From Janthinobacterium sp. LM6 (GTDB lineage: Bacteria; Pseudomonadota; Gammaproteobacteria; Burkholderiales; Burkholderiaceae_D), in contig NZ_CP019510.1 in the NCBI RefSeq assembly GCF_002002885.1, forward strand, positions 2,976,001 to 3,040,000: 64,000 bases of DNA, written 5' to 3'. The notes beneath the pieces were generated by a model. The model made no database searches and was not told where the DNA came from. It saw only the letters and a program-made list of their open reading frames with translations. Made by a program: the position numbers and the translations under genes. Below are positions 35,763 through 45,625 of this stretch, piece after piece (position 1 is the first letter of the stretch; each line of letters begins with the position of its first letter).

Positions 35763-35882
35763 GTAAATCCCTTTCATAATGAATAGTTCAGATTGAAAAT
35801 GATAGCGGATTCAGGCATTTCAAGTGCTGAGGGGCAAAGAATTGCTTAGCGTGCTCAACTTAGCGGACTCCAGCACGGTTGT

Positions 35883-36881
35883 CTACAGGCCAAGCATGGC
35901 AAGTTCCACGTCCGGGTAGCGCGCGCCTTGCACGCTGGCGGGCGCGATGGCGGCGCCGATGGCGGCCAGCTCGGCGTCGCTCACGGTGAGTTGCGCGGCG
36001 GCTACGTTCTCTTCCAGGTGCGCCAGGCTGCGGGCGCCGGGTATCGGCACGAGGTCGTCGCCTTGCGCCAGCAGCCAGGCCAGGGCCAGCTGGGCCGCCG
36101 TGACGCCGCGCGCCGCCGCCAGGCGTTGCAATTCGGCAACCATATGCGCGTTGGCCGCCATCGCGGGCGGCTGGAAGCGGGGCAGGCTGTGGCGGTAATC
36201 GTCCGGCGCCAGCATCGCGCTGGACGTGAGCTGGCCCGTCAGGAAGCCCCGGCCCAGCGGGCTGTAGGGGACGAAACCGATGCCGAGCGCGCGGCAGGCG
36301 GGCAGCACGTCCGCTTCCACGTCGCGGCTCCACAGCGAGTATTCGGACTGCACGGCCGCAATCGGGTGCACGGCGTGGGCGCGGCGCAGGGTGGCGGCCG
36401 ACACTTCCGACAGCCCCAGGTGGCGCACCTTGCCCGCGCGCACCAGGCCGGCCATGGCGCCGACGACGTCTTCGATGGGCACGGCCGGGTCCACGCGGTG
36501 CTGGTACAGCAAGTCGATGCATTCGATGCCCAGCCGGGACAGCGATCCTTCCACGGCTTGCACGATGTGCTCGGGGCGGCTGTCGACACCCGCCATGCGT
36601 GCCACGCCTTTTCCTTCAGGCAAGATCCTGAAGCCGAACTTGGTGGCGATGCTGACCTTGCCGCGCAGCTGTTTCAGGGCGCGCCCCACCAATTCCTCGT
36701 TGGCGTAGGGGCCGTAGACTTCCGCCGTGTCGATCAGGGTCACGCCCAGGTCCACGGCCCGGTGCAGCACGCGCAGCGAGGCGGCTTCGTCCGCGCCGCC
36801 GTAGGCAAAGCTCATGCCCATGCAGCCCAGGCCGATGGGGGCGACGCGCAAGCCGGAGTGGCCCAGTGTTCTGTATTCCAT
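35883..36881 (-). CDS. Aldo/keto reductase (AKR13-type)
   Basis: About 332 residues. Two ATGs lie two codons apart (36887 and 36881); GAAAGGAA is at proper spacing for the inner one, so that is chosen. The catalytic tetrad is visible: Asp in LIDTAEVYG with its Tyr, Lys in IATKFGF and His in LLYQHRVDP. VPYSPLGRGFLTG and VPIPGARSLAHLEENV bind NADPH. The substrate is unknown (aldehydes or ketones). It is divergent from a LysR regulator that probably controls it. Confidence 0.92.
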   Translation of the reverse strand: MEYRTLGHSGLRVAPIGLGCMGMSFAYGGADEAASLRVLHRAVDLGVTLIDTAEVYGPYANEELVGRALKQLRGKVSIATKFGFRILPEGKGVARMAGVDSRPEHIVQAVEGSLSRLGIECIDLLYQHRVDPAVPIEDVVGAMAGLVRAGKVRHLGLSEVSAATLRRAHAVHPIAAVQSEYSLWSRDVEADVLPACRALGIGFVPYSPLGRGFLTGQLTSSAMLAPDDYRHSLPRFQPPAMAANAHMVAELQRLAAARGVTAAQLALAWLLAQGDDLVPIPGARSLAHLEENVAAAQLTVSDAELAAIGAAIAPASVQGARYPDVELAMLGL

Positions 36882-36995
36882 TGTCATTTCCTTTCAAAAA
36901 AAGATGCAAGGAGTATGGATGAAGCAACAGCATGCGATAAGATGGCTAATCCTGCATGTATTGCTGAATTTTTCTCATGAATTTCTTCCTCAACA

Positions 36996-37883
36996 ATGGC
37001 TGACCTCAACGAATTGACGGCCTTTGCGGCCGTCGCCCGCCTGCGCAGCTTTCGCAAGGCGGCATTGGAGCGGGGCGTGTCCGCGTCCGCCCTCAGCCAT
37101 GCGCTGCGGGCGCTGGAAGAGCGCCTGGGCGTGCGCTTGCTGAACCGCACCACGCGCAGCGTCACGCCGACCGAGGCGGGGCAGCTGCTGCTGGCGCGGC
37201 TGGCGCCGGCCATGCGCGAAATCGATGATGCCTTGCAGGACTTGAGCGCCCTGCAGGATGTGCCCGCAGGCAAGTTGCGCCTGAACGTGCCCCGTCCGGC
37301 GGCCCGGTTGCTGCTGGGGCCCATGCTGGCCGGTTTTGTCGCCCGCTATCCGCGCGTGCAAGTGGAAGTGGTGACCGATGACGGCATGATCGATATCGTG
37401 CGCGACGGTTTTGACGCGGGCATCCGCTTCGGCGAACAGGTGGCGGCCGACATGGTCGCCGTGCCCGTGGGCGCGCCGCAAGCGTTCGTGGTGGTGGCAT
37501 CGCCCGCCTACCTGGCGGCGCATGGCGCGCCAGGCACGCCGCGCGACTTGCTGGCGCATGCCTGCATCGGCCGGCGTTTTCCCAGCGGGCGCCAGTATGC
37601 GTGGGAGTTCGAGCAGGACGGGGAGGGCGTCAGCATCGCCGTCGGCGGCCCGCTGGTGTTCGACGATGATGAATTGATGCTGCGCGCGGCCCGCGATGGC
37701 GCGGGACTGGCGTATGTGTACGAGGCCGATGCGCGCGCCGATATCGCGGCCGGGCGCCTGGCGTGCGTGCTGCAGCGCTGCCTGCCGCCGCCGTCCCGTT
37801 ACTTCCTGTACTACCCGGGCCGGCGGCAGATGCCGCCCGTGCTGCGCGCCTTCGTCGACATGCTGCGCGCGCCGCCCGCGTAG
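36996..37883 (+). CDS. LysR-family transcriptional regulator
   Basis: The 295-residue protein has an N-terminal winged HTH: LNELTAFAAVARLRSFRKAALERGVSASALSHALRALEERLGVRLL, then NRTTRSVTPTEAG. The C-terminal domain is the usual two-lobed substrate-binding fold. It is divergent from the aldo/keto reductase across about 115 AT-rich bases, the classical layout for a LysR protein and its target. The stop abuts that of the convergent kinase gene with no gap. Confidence 0.92.
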   Translation: MADLNELTAFAAVARLRSFRKAALERGVSASALSHALRALEERLGVRLLNRTTRSVTPTEAGQLLLARLAPAMREIDDALQDLSALQDVPAGKLRLNVPRPAARLLLGPMLAGFVARYPRVQVEVVTDDGMIDIVRDGFDAGIRFGEQVAADMVAVPVGAPQAFVVVASPAYLAAHGAPGTPRDLLAHACIGRRFPSGRQYAWEFEQDGEGVSIAVGGPLVFDDDELMLRAARDGAGLAYVYEADARADIAAGRLACVLQRCLPPPSRYFLYYPGRRQMPPVLRAFVDMLRAPPA

Positions 37884-38969
37884 TCAGCCGGCGGGCGGCA
37901 GGGCGCCATGCTCGACCGGCCACTTGACGGTGAACACGCTGCCGCCCGCCTTGCCGCGCGTGCAGGCCGCGCTGCCGCCGTGTGCGCGCGCGATGGCTTC
38001 CACCACGGCCAGGCCCAGGCCGCTGCCCGCGTTCAGGTCGACCCTGGCGCTGTCGCCGCGGCGGAACGCTTCGAACACGTGCGGCGCCAGGTCCTCGGCA
38101 ATGCCGGGACCCGCATCTTCGACGCTCAGGTAGTACTGGCCGGCCTGCACGCGGGTGCGCACGCGCAGCAGGCCCGGATGCGCGTAGCGGCGCGCGTTGT
38201 CGAGCAGGGCCAGCACGATTTGCCGGATGCGGGCCGCGTCGCAGCAGACGGGATGGTCGGACAGGTGCAATTGCAAGGTAAAGCCGGCCGCTTCCATTTC
38301 CTGCGCCAGCAGGCGGCGCACTTCGCCGATTTCCAGGGTCAGGTCCGTCCACGCCATGCGCAGCTGCATGTGGCCGCTGTCGGCCAGACTCAGGGTGCGC
38401 AAGTCCTCGATCAGGCGGCCCAGGTCCTCGACTTGCGCCAGCAGGCTGGAAAACGGCACTTCCTCGGGCTTGAAGACGCCGTCGACGACGCCTTGCAAGG
38501 TGCCGCGCAGGATGGTCACGGGCGTGCGCAGTTCGTGCGCGATGGCCGCATTCCACGTTTCGCTCTCCTTGGCCCCGCGCTGCAGGCGCTCGGCCATGCT
38601 GTTGAAGTCATCGACCAGCATGGCCGTCTCGCCCAGGCTGCGGTCGCCCGCAAAGGCGCGCGCGGACAGGTCGCCATGCGCCACGCGGCGCACGCTGTCC
38701 ATCACGGAATTGATCGGTTTCAAGATGCGCGCGGCCAGCTTGAGGGCGAAAAACGCCGCCAGGCCCAGGCCGAAGATGGTGATGGCGAAGATCCACAGCC
38801 ATTCGACGGTGCTGGGCGACCAGTCGTCCGGCTCGGACAGCATGTCGGGATCGATCTTGAAGGCGATGGCGAAGAAAGTCCAGGAACCGATCCAGATGAT
38901 CAGGATGCTGCAGACCATCAGCACGGACATCGACAGGATGATTTGCCGGTTCAGGCCCGTGAAGCGCAT
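37884..38969 (-). CDS. AdeS/BaeS-like sensor histidine kinase
   Basis: The protein has 361 residues from ATG 38969, whose A is shared with the stop of the response-regulator gene. TM1 spans about 10-37, a very short periplasmic loop follows, and TM2 lies at about 55-80. Then come HAMP, the H box AAIAHELRTPVTIL with His145, ALLDNARRYAHPG and EDAGPGIAED / GSGLGLAVVEAIARAHGG. The short loop and position next to a pump operon fit AdeS-like kinases, which sense membrane or drug stress. A longer in-frame extension to 39107 overlaps the regulator and is rejected. Confidence 0.9.
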   Translation of the reverse strand: MRFTGLNRQIILSMSVLMVCSILIIWIGSWTFFAIAFKIDPDMLSEPDDWSPSTVEWLWIFAITIFGLGLAAFFALKLAARILKPINSVMDSVRRVAHGDLSARAFAGDRSLGETAMLVDDFNSMAERLQRGAKESETWNAAIAHELRTPVTILRGTLQGVVDGVFKPEEVPFSSLLAQVEDLGRLIEDLRTLSLADSGHMQLRMAWTDLTLEIGEVRRLLAQEMEAAGFTLQLHLSDHPVCCDAARIRQIVLALLDNARRYAHPGLLRVRTRVQAGQYYLSVEDAGPGIAEDLAPHVFEAFRRGDSARVDLNAGSGLGLAVVEAIARAHGGSAACTRGKAGGSVFTVKWPVEHGALPPAG

Positions 38970-39721
38970 CAGTCGCTTTCCAGCCGGTAGCCCACGCCGC
39001 GCAGGCTGGCCGGCATGTTCATCACGCCCGCTTCTTCCAGCTTCTTGCGCAGCTTGCTGACGTGGCTGTCCACCGTGCGTTCCATCGAATTGCTTTCGGG
39101 CATGCATGACTCCAGCAATTCCAGGCGGCTGCAGACGCGGCGCGGCGTGCGCGCCAGGTGGGCCAGCAGGCGGAATTCCGTCAACGTCAGGCTGAGCATG
39201 AGAGGCTGGGCCATGCCATCCTGCAGCACGCTGGCCACGTACGTTTCCTGGTCGATGTCGATGGGGCCGCAGCGCAGGCGCTGGCCGCCGACCGGGTGGT
39301 GGCGCACGCGCGAGCGGCGCAGCACGGCGGCCACGCGCGCCACCACTTCGGCCGGATTGAAGGGCTTGATGATGTAGTCGTCGGCGCCCACGCGCAAGGC
39401 GGCCAGTTTGTCGGCATCCTGGTCGCGCGCCGTCAGCATGATGACGGGCGTTTCGCCGCGCCGCCGCACTTCCGCCAGCACGCCCCAGCCGTCGACGCGG
39501 GGCATTTGCACGTCGAGCAGCAGCAGGTCCGGCGCCAGCGCCAGGTGCTGCTGCAGCGCTTCCTGGCCATCGAGGGCGAAGGCCGTGCGGTAGCCGTCGC
39601 GCTCCAGGTAACCGGCGAGGATGCGGGCGATTTGCGGTTCATCTTCGGCGATCAGGACGAGGGCGGAAGGCGGCGTGGTGGCAAGAAACGAGGGCTGGCT
39701 GGCGCTGTGATGATAGTTCAT
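38969..39721 (-). CDS. AdeR/BaeR-like response regulator
   Basis: The 250-residue protein has about 20 extra N-terminal residues before the receiver (ALVLIAEDEPQIARIL). Phospho-acceptor Asp70 lies in LLLLDVQMPRVDGWG, and the conserved Lys in YIIKPFN. The OmpR-type DNA-binding domain includes LTLTEFRLLAHLARTPRRVCSR and MERTVDSHVSKLRKKLEEAG. It is divergent from the RND pump genes and coupled to the kinase. By analogy with AdeRS it likely activates the pump. The ATG 39721 has a poor ribosome-binding site. Confidence 0.92.
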   Translation of the reverse strand: MNYHHSASQPSFLATTPPSALVLIAEDEPQIARILAGYLERDGYRTAFALDGQEALQQHLALAPDLLLLDVQMPRVDGWGVLAEVRRRGETPVIMLTARDQDADKLAALRVGADDYIIKPFNPAEVVARVAAVLRRSRVRHHPVGGQRLRCGPIDIDQETYVASVLQDGMAQPLMLSLTLTEFRLLAHLARTPRRVCSRLELLESCMPESNSMERTVDSHVSKLRKKLEEAGVMNMPASLRGVGYRLESD

Positions 39722-39770
39722 TGAAATAGTCTAGCATTCTTCTTTCTCTCCATCGAATCTCCACATTTCT

Positions 39771-39799
39771 TTGACGAAATATCCACCTTGGCCTTTTAT
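39771..39799 (+). promoter_or_regulatory. Sigma70-like promoter of the efflux operon
   Basis: TTGACG (39771-39776), a 17-base spacer and TTTTAT (39794-39799) lie in the divergent region, with the adaptor start 55 bases downstream. No AdeR-type direct repeat was recognised with confidence. Confidence 0.5.
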
Positions 39800-39854
39800 G
39801 CTGCGCTTATCTGTCGACCGGACCGCCGGTTGGGATCTGCCATAGAGAAAGACC

Positions 39855-41018
39855 ATGCATCCGAGCCACTTCACCAAGAAAAACATGTTGATCGCCGCGG
39901 CACTGCTCAGCCTTGCCGCCTGTTCCAAACCCGCGCCGGAAGAAGGCGCCGCGCCGCCCGCCGCCGTGACCGTGCTCAAGCTGCAAGCGGCGCCCGTCGT
40001 CCTCAGCGACGAATTGCCGGGCAGGGTGGCCGCGTTCCGCACGGCCGACATCCGCCCGCAGGTGGGCGGCATCGTGCTGCGCCGCCAGTTCGAGCAGGGC
40101 GCCGAAGTGCAGGCGGGACAGAAGCTGTTCCAGCTCAACCCGGCGCCGTTCCAGGCGGACGTCGATTCGGCCGCCGCCGCCCTGCAGCATGCGGTGGCCA
40201 CGGCGAACCGCGCCAGCAGCCAGGCGGACAGGTTGAAGCCGCTGGTGGAAGCGGACGCCATCAGCCGCCAGGCGTATGACGACGCCGTGGCCCAGCGCGA
40301 GCAAGCCGTGGCCACCGTGGCGCAGGCGCGCGCCGCCCTGGCCCGGCGCCGCCTGGACCTGGCCTTCGCCAGCATCGAAGCGCCCATTGCCGGGCGCATC
40401 GGCCCGGAACTGGTGACGGAAGGCGCGCTCGTGGGCCTGGCCGATGCGGCGCCGATGGCGCGCATCCAGCAGATCGACAAGGTGTATGTCGACGTGCGCC
40501 AGCCGGCCGCCGCGCTGGCGGCATTGCAAGCCTCGGGAACGGGCGGCGCGGACAAGCTGCCCGTGACCATCCTGGGCGCCGATGGCCAGCCGCATCCCGT
40601 CACGGGGCGCATCCTGTTCTCGGGCATCAGCGTCGATGCGGGCACGGGCGACGCCGTCATCCGCGTGCTGGTCGACAATCCGCAGCGCCAGTTGCTGCCA
40701 GGCATGTTCGTGCGCGCCCGCATCGCCCGCGCCGTGCAGGCGAATGGCGTGCTGTTGCCGCAGCAAGCCGTCTTGCGCAGCAGCGGCGGCCAGGCGCAGG
40801 CCTGGGTGCTGGACGGCACGAACAAAGCCAGCCTGAAACCGATTGCCGTGGGCGACGTGGTCGAGCACCAGTACGTGGTCAGCGGCGGCTTGAAGGCGGG
40901 CGACACGGTCGTCATCGAAGGCCAGGAACGCCTGCAGCCGGGCGCCACCGCCGCACCCCAGCCATGGAAGCGCGCCGCCGCCGTAGCCACCGCGCCCGTC
41001 GTCAGCGCCGTGCGCTGA
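39855..41018 (+). CDS. RND efflux periplasmic adaptor lipoprotein (AdeA/MexA type)
   Basis: The 387-residue lipoprotein has the lipobox LAAC at Cys23. The membrane-fusion fold is clear: VVLSDELPGRVAAFRTADIRPQVGGIV starts the lipoyl part; a coiled-coil hairpin (residues about 100-170) is rich in Ala/Gln/Arg; then come APIAGRIGPELVTEGALV and GQERLQPGA. It links the inner-membrane pump to the outer-membrane channel. It is the first gene of a three-gene operon. Confidence 0.93.
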   Translation: MHPSHFTKKNMLIAAALLSLAACSKPAPEEGAAPPAAVTVLKLQAAPVVLSDELPGRVAAFRTADIRPQVGGIVLRRQFEQGAEVQAGQKLFQLNPAPFQADVDSAAAALQHAVATANRASSQADRLKPLVEADAISRQAYDDAVAQREQAVATVAQARAALARRRLDLAFASIEAPIAGRIGPELVTEGALVGLADAAPMARIQQIDKVYVDVRQPAAALAALQASGTGGADKLPVTILGADGQPHPVTGRILFSGISVDAGTGDAVIRVLVDNPQRQLLPGMFVRARIARAVQANGVLLPQQAVLRSSGGQAQAWVLDGTNKASLKPIAVGDVVEHQYVVSGGLKAGDTVVIEGQERLQPGATAAPQPWKRAAAVATAPVVSAVR

Positions 41019-41059
41019 TCCGTACATATTTAAAGTGTACTTATTGAAAGTTTAATTAC

Positions 41060-44000
41060 ATGCCTCAGTTTTTCATCAACCGCCCCGTCTTTGCGTGGGT
41101 GGTGGCGGTCTTCATCGTCCTGTTCGGACTGATCGCCATACCGCAATTGCCGATTGCGCGTTTTCCTTCCGTGGCGCCGCCCAGCGTCAGCATCAGCGCC
41201 AACTACCCCGGCGCCACGCCGCAAACCATGAACGACTCCGTGGTGAGCCTGATCGAACGCGAACTGTCGGGCGTCAAGCACCTGCTGTATTTCGAGTCGT
41301 CCACCGACACCTCGGGTTCGGCCTCGATCAGCGTCACCTTCCAGCCTGGCACCGACCCGGAAATGGCGCAGGTGGACGTGCAGAACCGCCTGAAAGCCAT
41401 CGAACCGCGCTTGCCGCAAGCGGTGCGGCAAAACGGCTTGACGGTGGAATCGGCGTCGTCGGGCTTTCTGATGATCGTCAGTTTGATTTCCGACAATGGC
41501 CAGCATGACGAAGTGGCGCTGGGCGACTACCTGGCGCGCAACGTGACGGAAGAACTGCGCCGCATCCCCGGCGTGGGCAAGGTGCAGCTGTTCGGCTCCG
41601 AGCGGGCCATGCGCATCTGGGTCGATCCGGCCAAGCTGGTGTCGTACAACATCGCCATGGGCGAGCTGACGGCCGCCATCGCGCAGCAGAATGCGCAGAT
41701 CGCCCCGGGCCGCCTGGGCGACTCGCCCGCCGTGCACGGCCAGCGCGTGACGATTCCGCTGACGGTGCAGGGCCAGTTGCACACGCCGGCCGAATTTGCC
41801 GCCATCGTGCTGCGCGCGAATCCCGACGGCTCGAAAGTGACCATCGGCGACGTGGCGAAGGTCTCGCTGGGCGCGCAAAGCTTCAATTTCAGCATCCGCG
41901 AAAACGGGCAAGCCGCGTCGGGCGCCGCCATCATGCTGTCGCCGGGCGCCAACGCCGTGCAGACGGCGTCCGCCGTGCGCGCGCGCATGGCCGAACTGGC
42001 GCACACCATGCCGGCCGGGATCAAGTACTCGGTGCCGTTCGATACGGCGCCGTTCGTGAAGATCTCGATCGAAAAGGTGATCGTCACCTTGCTCGAGGCG
42101 ATGGTGCTGGTGTTCCTCGTCATGTATCTGTTCCTGCAAAAGATACGCTACACCCTGATTCCCGCCATCGTCGCGCCGATCGCCCTGATGGGCACTTTTA
42201 CCGTGATGCTGCTGGCCGGCTATTCCGTCAACGTGCTGACCATGTTCGGCATGGTGCTGGCCATCGGCATCATCGTCGACGACGCCATCGTCGTGGTGGA
42301 AGCCGTCGAGCGGCTGATGGCGACCGAAGGCTTGTCGCCGAAGGAAGCGACTTCCAAGGCCATGCGCGAGATCACGGGGGCGGTGGTCGGCATCACGCTG
42401 GTGCTGACGGCCGTGTTCATCCCGATGGCGCTGGCCAGCGGTTCCGTGGGCGCCATCTACCGCCAGTTCACCTTGGCGATGGCCGTGTCGATCCTGTTCT
42501 CGGCGTTTCTGGCCTTGAGCCTGACGCCGGCCCTGTGCGCCACCATGCTCAAACCCATCGGCCCGCATGACCACGATAAAAAGGGATTTTTCCTGTGGTT
42601 CGACCGCCAGTTTGACCGCATGACGGCGCGCTATGAAAAGGGCGTGGTGGCGATGCTCAAACGCGCGGGACGCTCGATGGTGCTGTATGTCGCCATCGTC
42701 GCGGCGCTGGGCGTGGCCTTCATGCAGCTGCCGTCGGCCTTCTTGCCGGAAGAAGACCAGGGCTATTTCATCACCTCGATCCAGCTGCCGTCCGACGCCA
42801 CCATGGAGCGCACGCTCGATGTCGTCAAGTTGTACGAGCAGCACGTGGCCACGCGGCCCGGCATTGAGGTAAATCAATCGATCCTCGGCTTCAGCTTTTC
42901 CGGCGCGGGACCGAACGCGGGCCTGGCGTTCACCATGCTGAAGGACTGGAAAGAACGTAACGGCGCCACGGCGCAGGAAGAGGTGGCGCTGGCGCAGGAA
43001 GCCATGTCGCAGGCGAAGGAGGGCGTGATCATGAGCCTGATGCCGCCCGCCATCGATGAACTGGGCAACTCGTCCGGCTTTTCCCTGCGCCTGCAAGACC
43101 GCGCCAGCCAAGGCATCGCGGCCCTGCAGGCGGCGCAGAATCAGCTGCTGGGCCTGGCCGCGCAAAGCGCCAAGGTGGCGGGCGTGTATCCGGACGGCTT
43201 GCCGCCCGGCGCCAGCGTGCGCCTCGATATCGACCGCACCAAGGCCGAGGCGCTGGGCGTGCCGTTTACGGCTATCGCCGATATGCTGACGGCGGCCATG
43301 GGTTCGACCTATGTCAACGATTTTCCGAATGCGGGCCGCATGCAGCAGGTGATCATCCAGGCCGATGCCCCATCGCGCATGCAGCTCAACGACGTGCTGG
43401 CCTTGCGCATTCGCAATAACGCGGGCGGCATGGTGGCCTTGGGCGAGCTGGTGCGCCCGGTGTGGAGCGAGTCGCCGCTGCAACTGGTGCGCTACCAGGG
43501 CTATCCTGCCGCGCGCATTTCCGGCAGCGCGGCACCGGGCGTGTCGAGCGGCGACGCCATGCTGGAAATGGAGCGCCTCGTGAAGCAATTGCCGCCGGGC
43601 TTCGCGCTGGCGTGGACGGGCCAGTCGCTGCAGGAGAAGGAATCGGCCTCGCAAGCGCCCATGCTGATGGCGCTGTCGATGCTGGTGGTCTTCCTCGTGC
43701 TGGCGGCCCTGTATGAAAGCTGGTCGATTCCCGTTTCCGTGATGCTGGTGGTGCCGCTGGGCTTGCTGGGCGCCGTGCTGGCCGTGATGCTGCGCGGCAT
43801 GCCGAACGACGTGTTCTTCAAGGTGGGCATGATCACGATCATCGGCCTGTCGGCGAAGAACGCCATCTTGATCGTCGAATATGCGCGCCAGCTGCAGGCG
43901 CAAGGGCGTGGGCTGGTCGAGGCGACGGTGGAAGCGGCCAGGCTGCGCTTGCGCCCGATCCTGATGACGTCATTGGCGTTCGCGCTGGGCGTGGTGCCGC

Positions 44001-44212
44001 TGATGCTGGCCACGGGCGCCAGCGCCGAGACGCAGCACGCGATCGGCACGGGCGTGTTCGGCGGCATGATCACCGCCACCGTGCTGGCCGTGTTTTTCGT
44101 GCCCGTGTTCTTTGTCGTGGTGCTGGGCGCCGTCGACAAGATGGCAAGTTATTTTCTAAAAGAAAATAAACGCAATCGCACCGCCGTCAAGGCGGTGGAA
44201 GGAGAATCGTAA
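41060..44212 (+). CDS. RND multidrug efflux permease (AdeB/MexB type, HAE1)
   Basis: The 1,050-residue inner-membrane pump has FFINRPVFAWVVAVFIVLFG at the start and 12 membrane segments expected. The proton relay residues are present: Asp407 and Asp408 in IIVDDAIVVVE, and Lys933 in LSAKNAILIVEY. FLPEEDQGYF and GFSFSGAGPNAGLAF mark the porter domain. It exports drugs, detergents or similar hydrophobics by proton antiport. Its stop overlaps the outer-membrane factor start by one base (TAATG). Confidence 0.95.
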   Translation: MPQFFINRPVFAWVVAVFIVLFGLIAIPQLPIARFPSVAPPSVSISANYPGATPQTMNDSVVSLIERELSGVKHLLYFESSTDTSGSASISVTFQPGTDPEMAQVDVQNRLKAIEPRLPQAVRQNGLTVESASSGFLMIVSLISDNGQHDEVALGDYLARNVTEELRRIPGVGKVQLFGSERAMRIWVDPAKLVSYNIAMGELTAAIAQQNAQIAPGRLGDSPAVHGQRVTIPLTVQGQLHTPAEFAAIVLRANPDGSKVTIGDVAKVSLGAQSFNFSIRENGQAASGAAIMLSPGANAVQTASAVRARMAELAHTMPAGIKYSVPFDTAPFVKISIEKVIVTLLEAMVLVFLVMYLFLQKIRYTLIPAIVAPIALMGTFTVMLLAGYSVNVLTMFGMVLAIGIIVDDAIVVVEAVERLMATEGLSPKEATSKAMREITGAVVGITLVLTAVFIPMALASGSVGAIYRQFTLAMAVSILFSAFLALSLTPALCATMLKPIGPHDHDKKGFFLWFDRQFDRMTARYEKGVVAMLKRAGRSMVLYVAIVAALGVAFMQLPSAFLPEEDQGYFITSIQLPSDATMERTLDVVKLYEQHVATRPGIEVNQSILGFSFSGAGPNAGLAFTMLKDWKERNGATAQEEVALAQEAMSQAKEGVIMSLMPPAIDELGNSSGFSLRLQDRASQGIAALQAAQNQLLGLAAQSAKVAGVYPDGLPPGASVRLDIDRTKAEALGVPFTAIADMLTAAMGSTYVNDFPNAGRMQQVIIQADAPSRMQLNDVLALRIRNNAGGMVALGELVRPVWSESPLQLVRYQGYPAARISGSAAPGVSSGDAMLEMERLVKQLPPGFALAWTGQSLQEKESASQAPMLMALSMLVVFLVLAALYESWSIPVSVMLVVPLGLLGAVLAVMLRGMPNDVFFKVGMITIIGLSAKNAILIVEYARQLQAQGRGLVEATVEAARLRLRPILMTSLAFALGVVPLMLATGASAETQHAIGTGVFGGMITATVLAVFFVPVFFVVVLGAVDKMASYFLKENKRNRTAVKAVEGES

Positions 44213-45612
44213 TGCGTTTGATATTTATCACGCCGCTGGCCGCGCTGGCCTTGTCGGCCTGTTCATTGACGCCGCCGCTGGTCAAGCCGGCGCCGCCCAT
44301 TCCGGCTGCGTATGCCGAGGTATCCGCGCCAGGCGCGTCCAACACCGCGGCCGACACCGCGGCCAACCTGGGCTGGCGCCAGATGCTGCTCGATGCGCGC
44401 CTGCAGCGCCTGGTCGACATCGCGCTGGAAAACAACCGCGACTTGCGCGTGGCGTCCCTCAACGTGGAAGCCGTGCGGGCCCAGTACCAGATACAGGATG
44501 CGGGCCGCTATCCGGCGATTGGTCTCAACGGCGGCGGCACGCGCCAGCGCGCTGTCGATGCCACGGGAAAAAATCCCACGGTGCAAAACCAGTTCACCGC
44601 CGGCATCGCCATGAGCGCGTTCGAGGTCGACCTGTTCGGTCGCCTGCGTTCCTTGTCGGAGGCCGCCTTTGCGCGCTACCTGGCCACGCAGCAGGGCCAG
44701 CGGGCCGCGCACATGGCCTTGATCGGCGCCGTGGCCGACGCCTACCTGGAACAGCGGCTGGCCGAGGAGCAGCTGGCGCTGGCCCGGCAAACCCTGCTTG
44801 ATTGGCGCCAGGCGCTGCTCCTGACGCAGCGCCTGCACGGCGCGCAGCAGGGCAGCGGTCTTGATGTAGCGCAAGCCGAAGGGCAGGCGGCCACGGCGGA
44901 AGCGGACGTGCAGGCCCGGGAACGTGCCAGCTTTCTTGCGCGCAACAACCTGGAATTGCTGCTCGGTGCGCCATTGCCCATCGACTTGCCCGCCGGCCGG
45001 CCGCTCGACGGCCAGCCCGTGCTGACGCAGCTGCCGCCCGGCCTGCCGTCGGACTTGCTGGCGCGCCGTCCCGACATCCTACAGGCGGAATACGCGCTGG
45101 TGGCGGCGAATGCGGAAATCGGCGCCGCGCGCGCCGCCTTCTTCCCGCGCCTGTCGCTGACGGCGCAGCTGGGCCTGGCCAGCCCGGAACTGGGCGACCT
45201 GTTCCGCGGCGGCGCGCGCAGCTGGTCGTTTGCGCCGCAAGTGACGCAGCCGCTGTTCCAGGGCGGCCAGCTGCGCGCGGAATTGCAGCTGTCGCGCCTG
45301 CGCAAGGACGTGGCCGTGCTGCAATACGAGCAAGCGATCCAGACGGCGTTTCGCGACGTGCGCGACGGCCTGGCGGGCAGCGCCACGTATGCGCAGCAGA
45401 TCGCCGCGCAAGAGCGCGTGGTGACGGCGGCGCACCAGCGCCAGCGCCTGTCGCAGCTGCGCTACGACGCGGGCCAGGACAGCCGGCTGGAATTGCTCGA
45501 CGCGCAGCGCCAGTCGTATGCGGCGCAGCAAGCCTTGCTCGACGCGCGGCGCGACCAGTTCAAGTCGGCCGTGGCGCTGTACAAGGCGCTGGGAGGCGGG
45601 CTGGAGGAGTAG
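44212..45612 (+). CDS. Outer-membrane efflux channel lipoprotein (OprM/AdeC, NodT family)
   Basis: The 466-residue protein has the lipobox LSAC at Cys17. The two related halves of the OEP fold are visible, with LQRLVDIALENNRDLRVASLNVEAVRAQYQIQDAGRYP and LLARRPDILQAEYALVAANAEIGAARAAFFPRLSLTAQLG, as in NodT-family factors. It forms the trimeric exit duct. It completes the tripartite pump, translationally coupled to the permease. Confidence 0.94.
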   Translation: MRLIFITPLAALALSACSLTPPLVKPAPPIPAAYAEVSAPGASNTAADTAANLGWRQMLLDARLQRLVDIALENNRDLRVASLNVEAVRAQYQIQDAGRYPAIGLNGGGTRQRAVDATGKNPTVQNQFTAGIAMSAFEVDLFGRLRSLSEAAFARYLATQQGQRAAHMALIGAVADAYLEQRLAEEQLALARQTLLDWRQALLLTQRLHGAQQGSGLDVAQAEGQAATAEADVQARERASFLARNNLELLLGAPLPIDLPAGRPLDGQPVLTQLPPGLPSDLLARRPDILQAEYALVAANAEIGAARAAFFPRLSLTAQLGLASPELGDLFRGGARSWSFAPQVTQPLFQGGQLRAELQLSRLRKDVAVLQYEQAIQTAFRDVRDGLAGSATYAQQIAAQERVVTAAHQRQRLSQLRYDAGQDSRLELLDAQRQSYAAQQALLDARRDQFKSAVALYKALGGGLEE

Positions 45613-45625
45613 GGGCCTTGTGGGC

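Noticed and set aside
37884..39107. Longer version of the AdeS-like kinase starting at 39107
   Set aside because: It would overlap the response regulator by about 140 bases with a non-hydrophobic extension; the ATG at 38969 is immediately followed by a normal first membrane helix.
39722..39854. AdeR-type direct repeat operator
   Set aside because: No convincing repeat pair found; only a sigma70-like promoter is supported.
41030..43903. 957-codon minus-strand open frame opposite the RND permease
   Set aside because: The His/Arg/Gly-rich translation is typical of a shadow of a GC-rich gene; the permease on the other strand has all its motifs.
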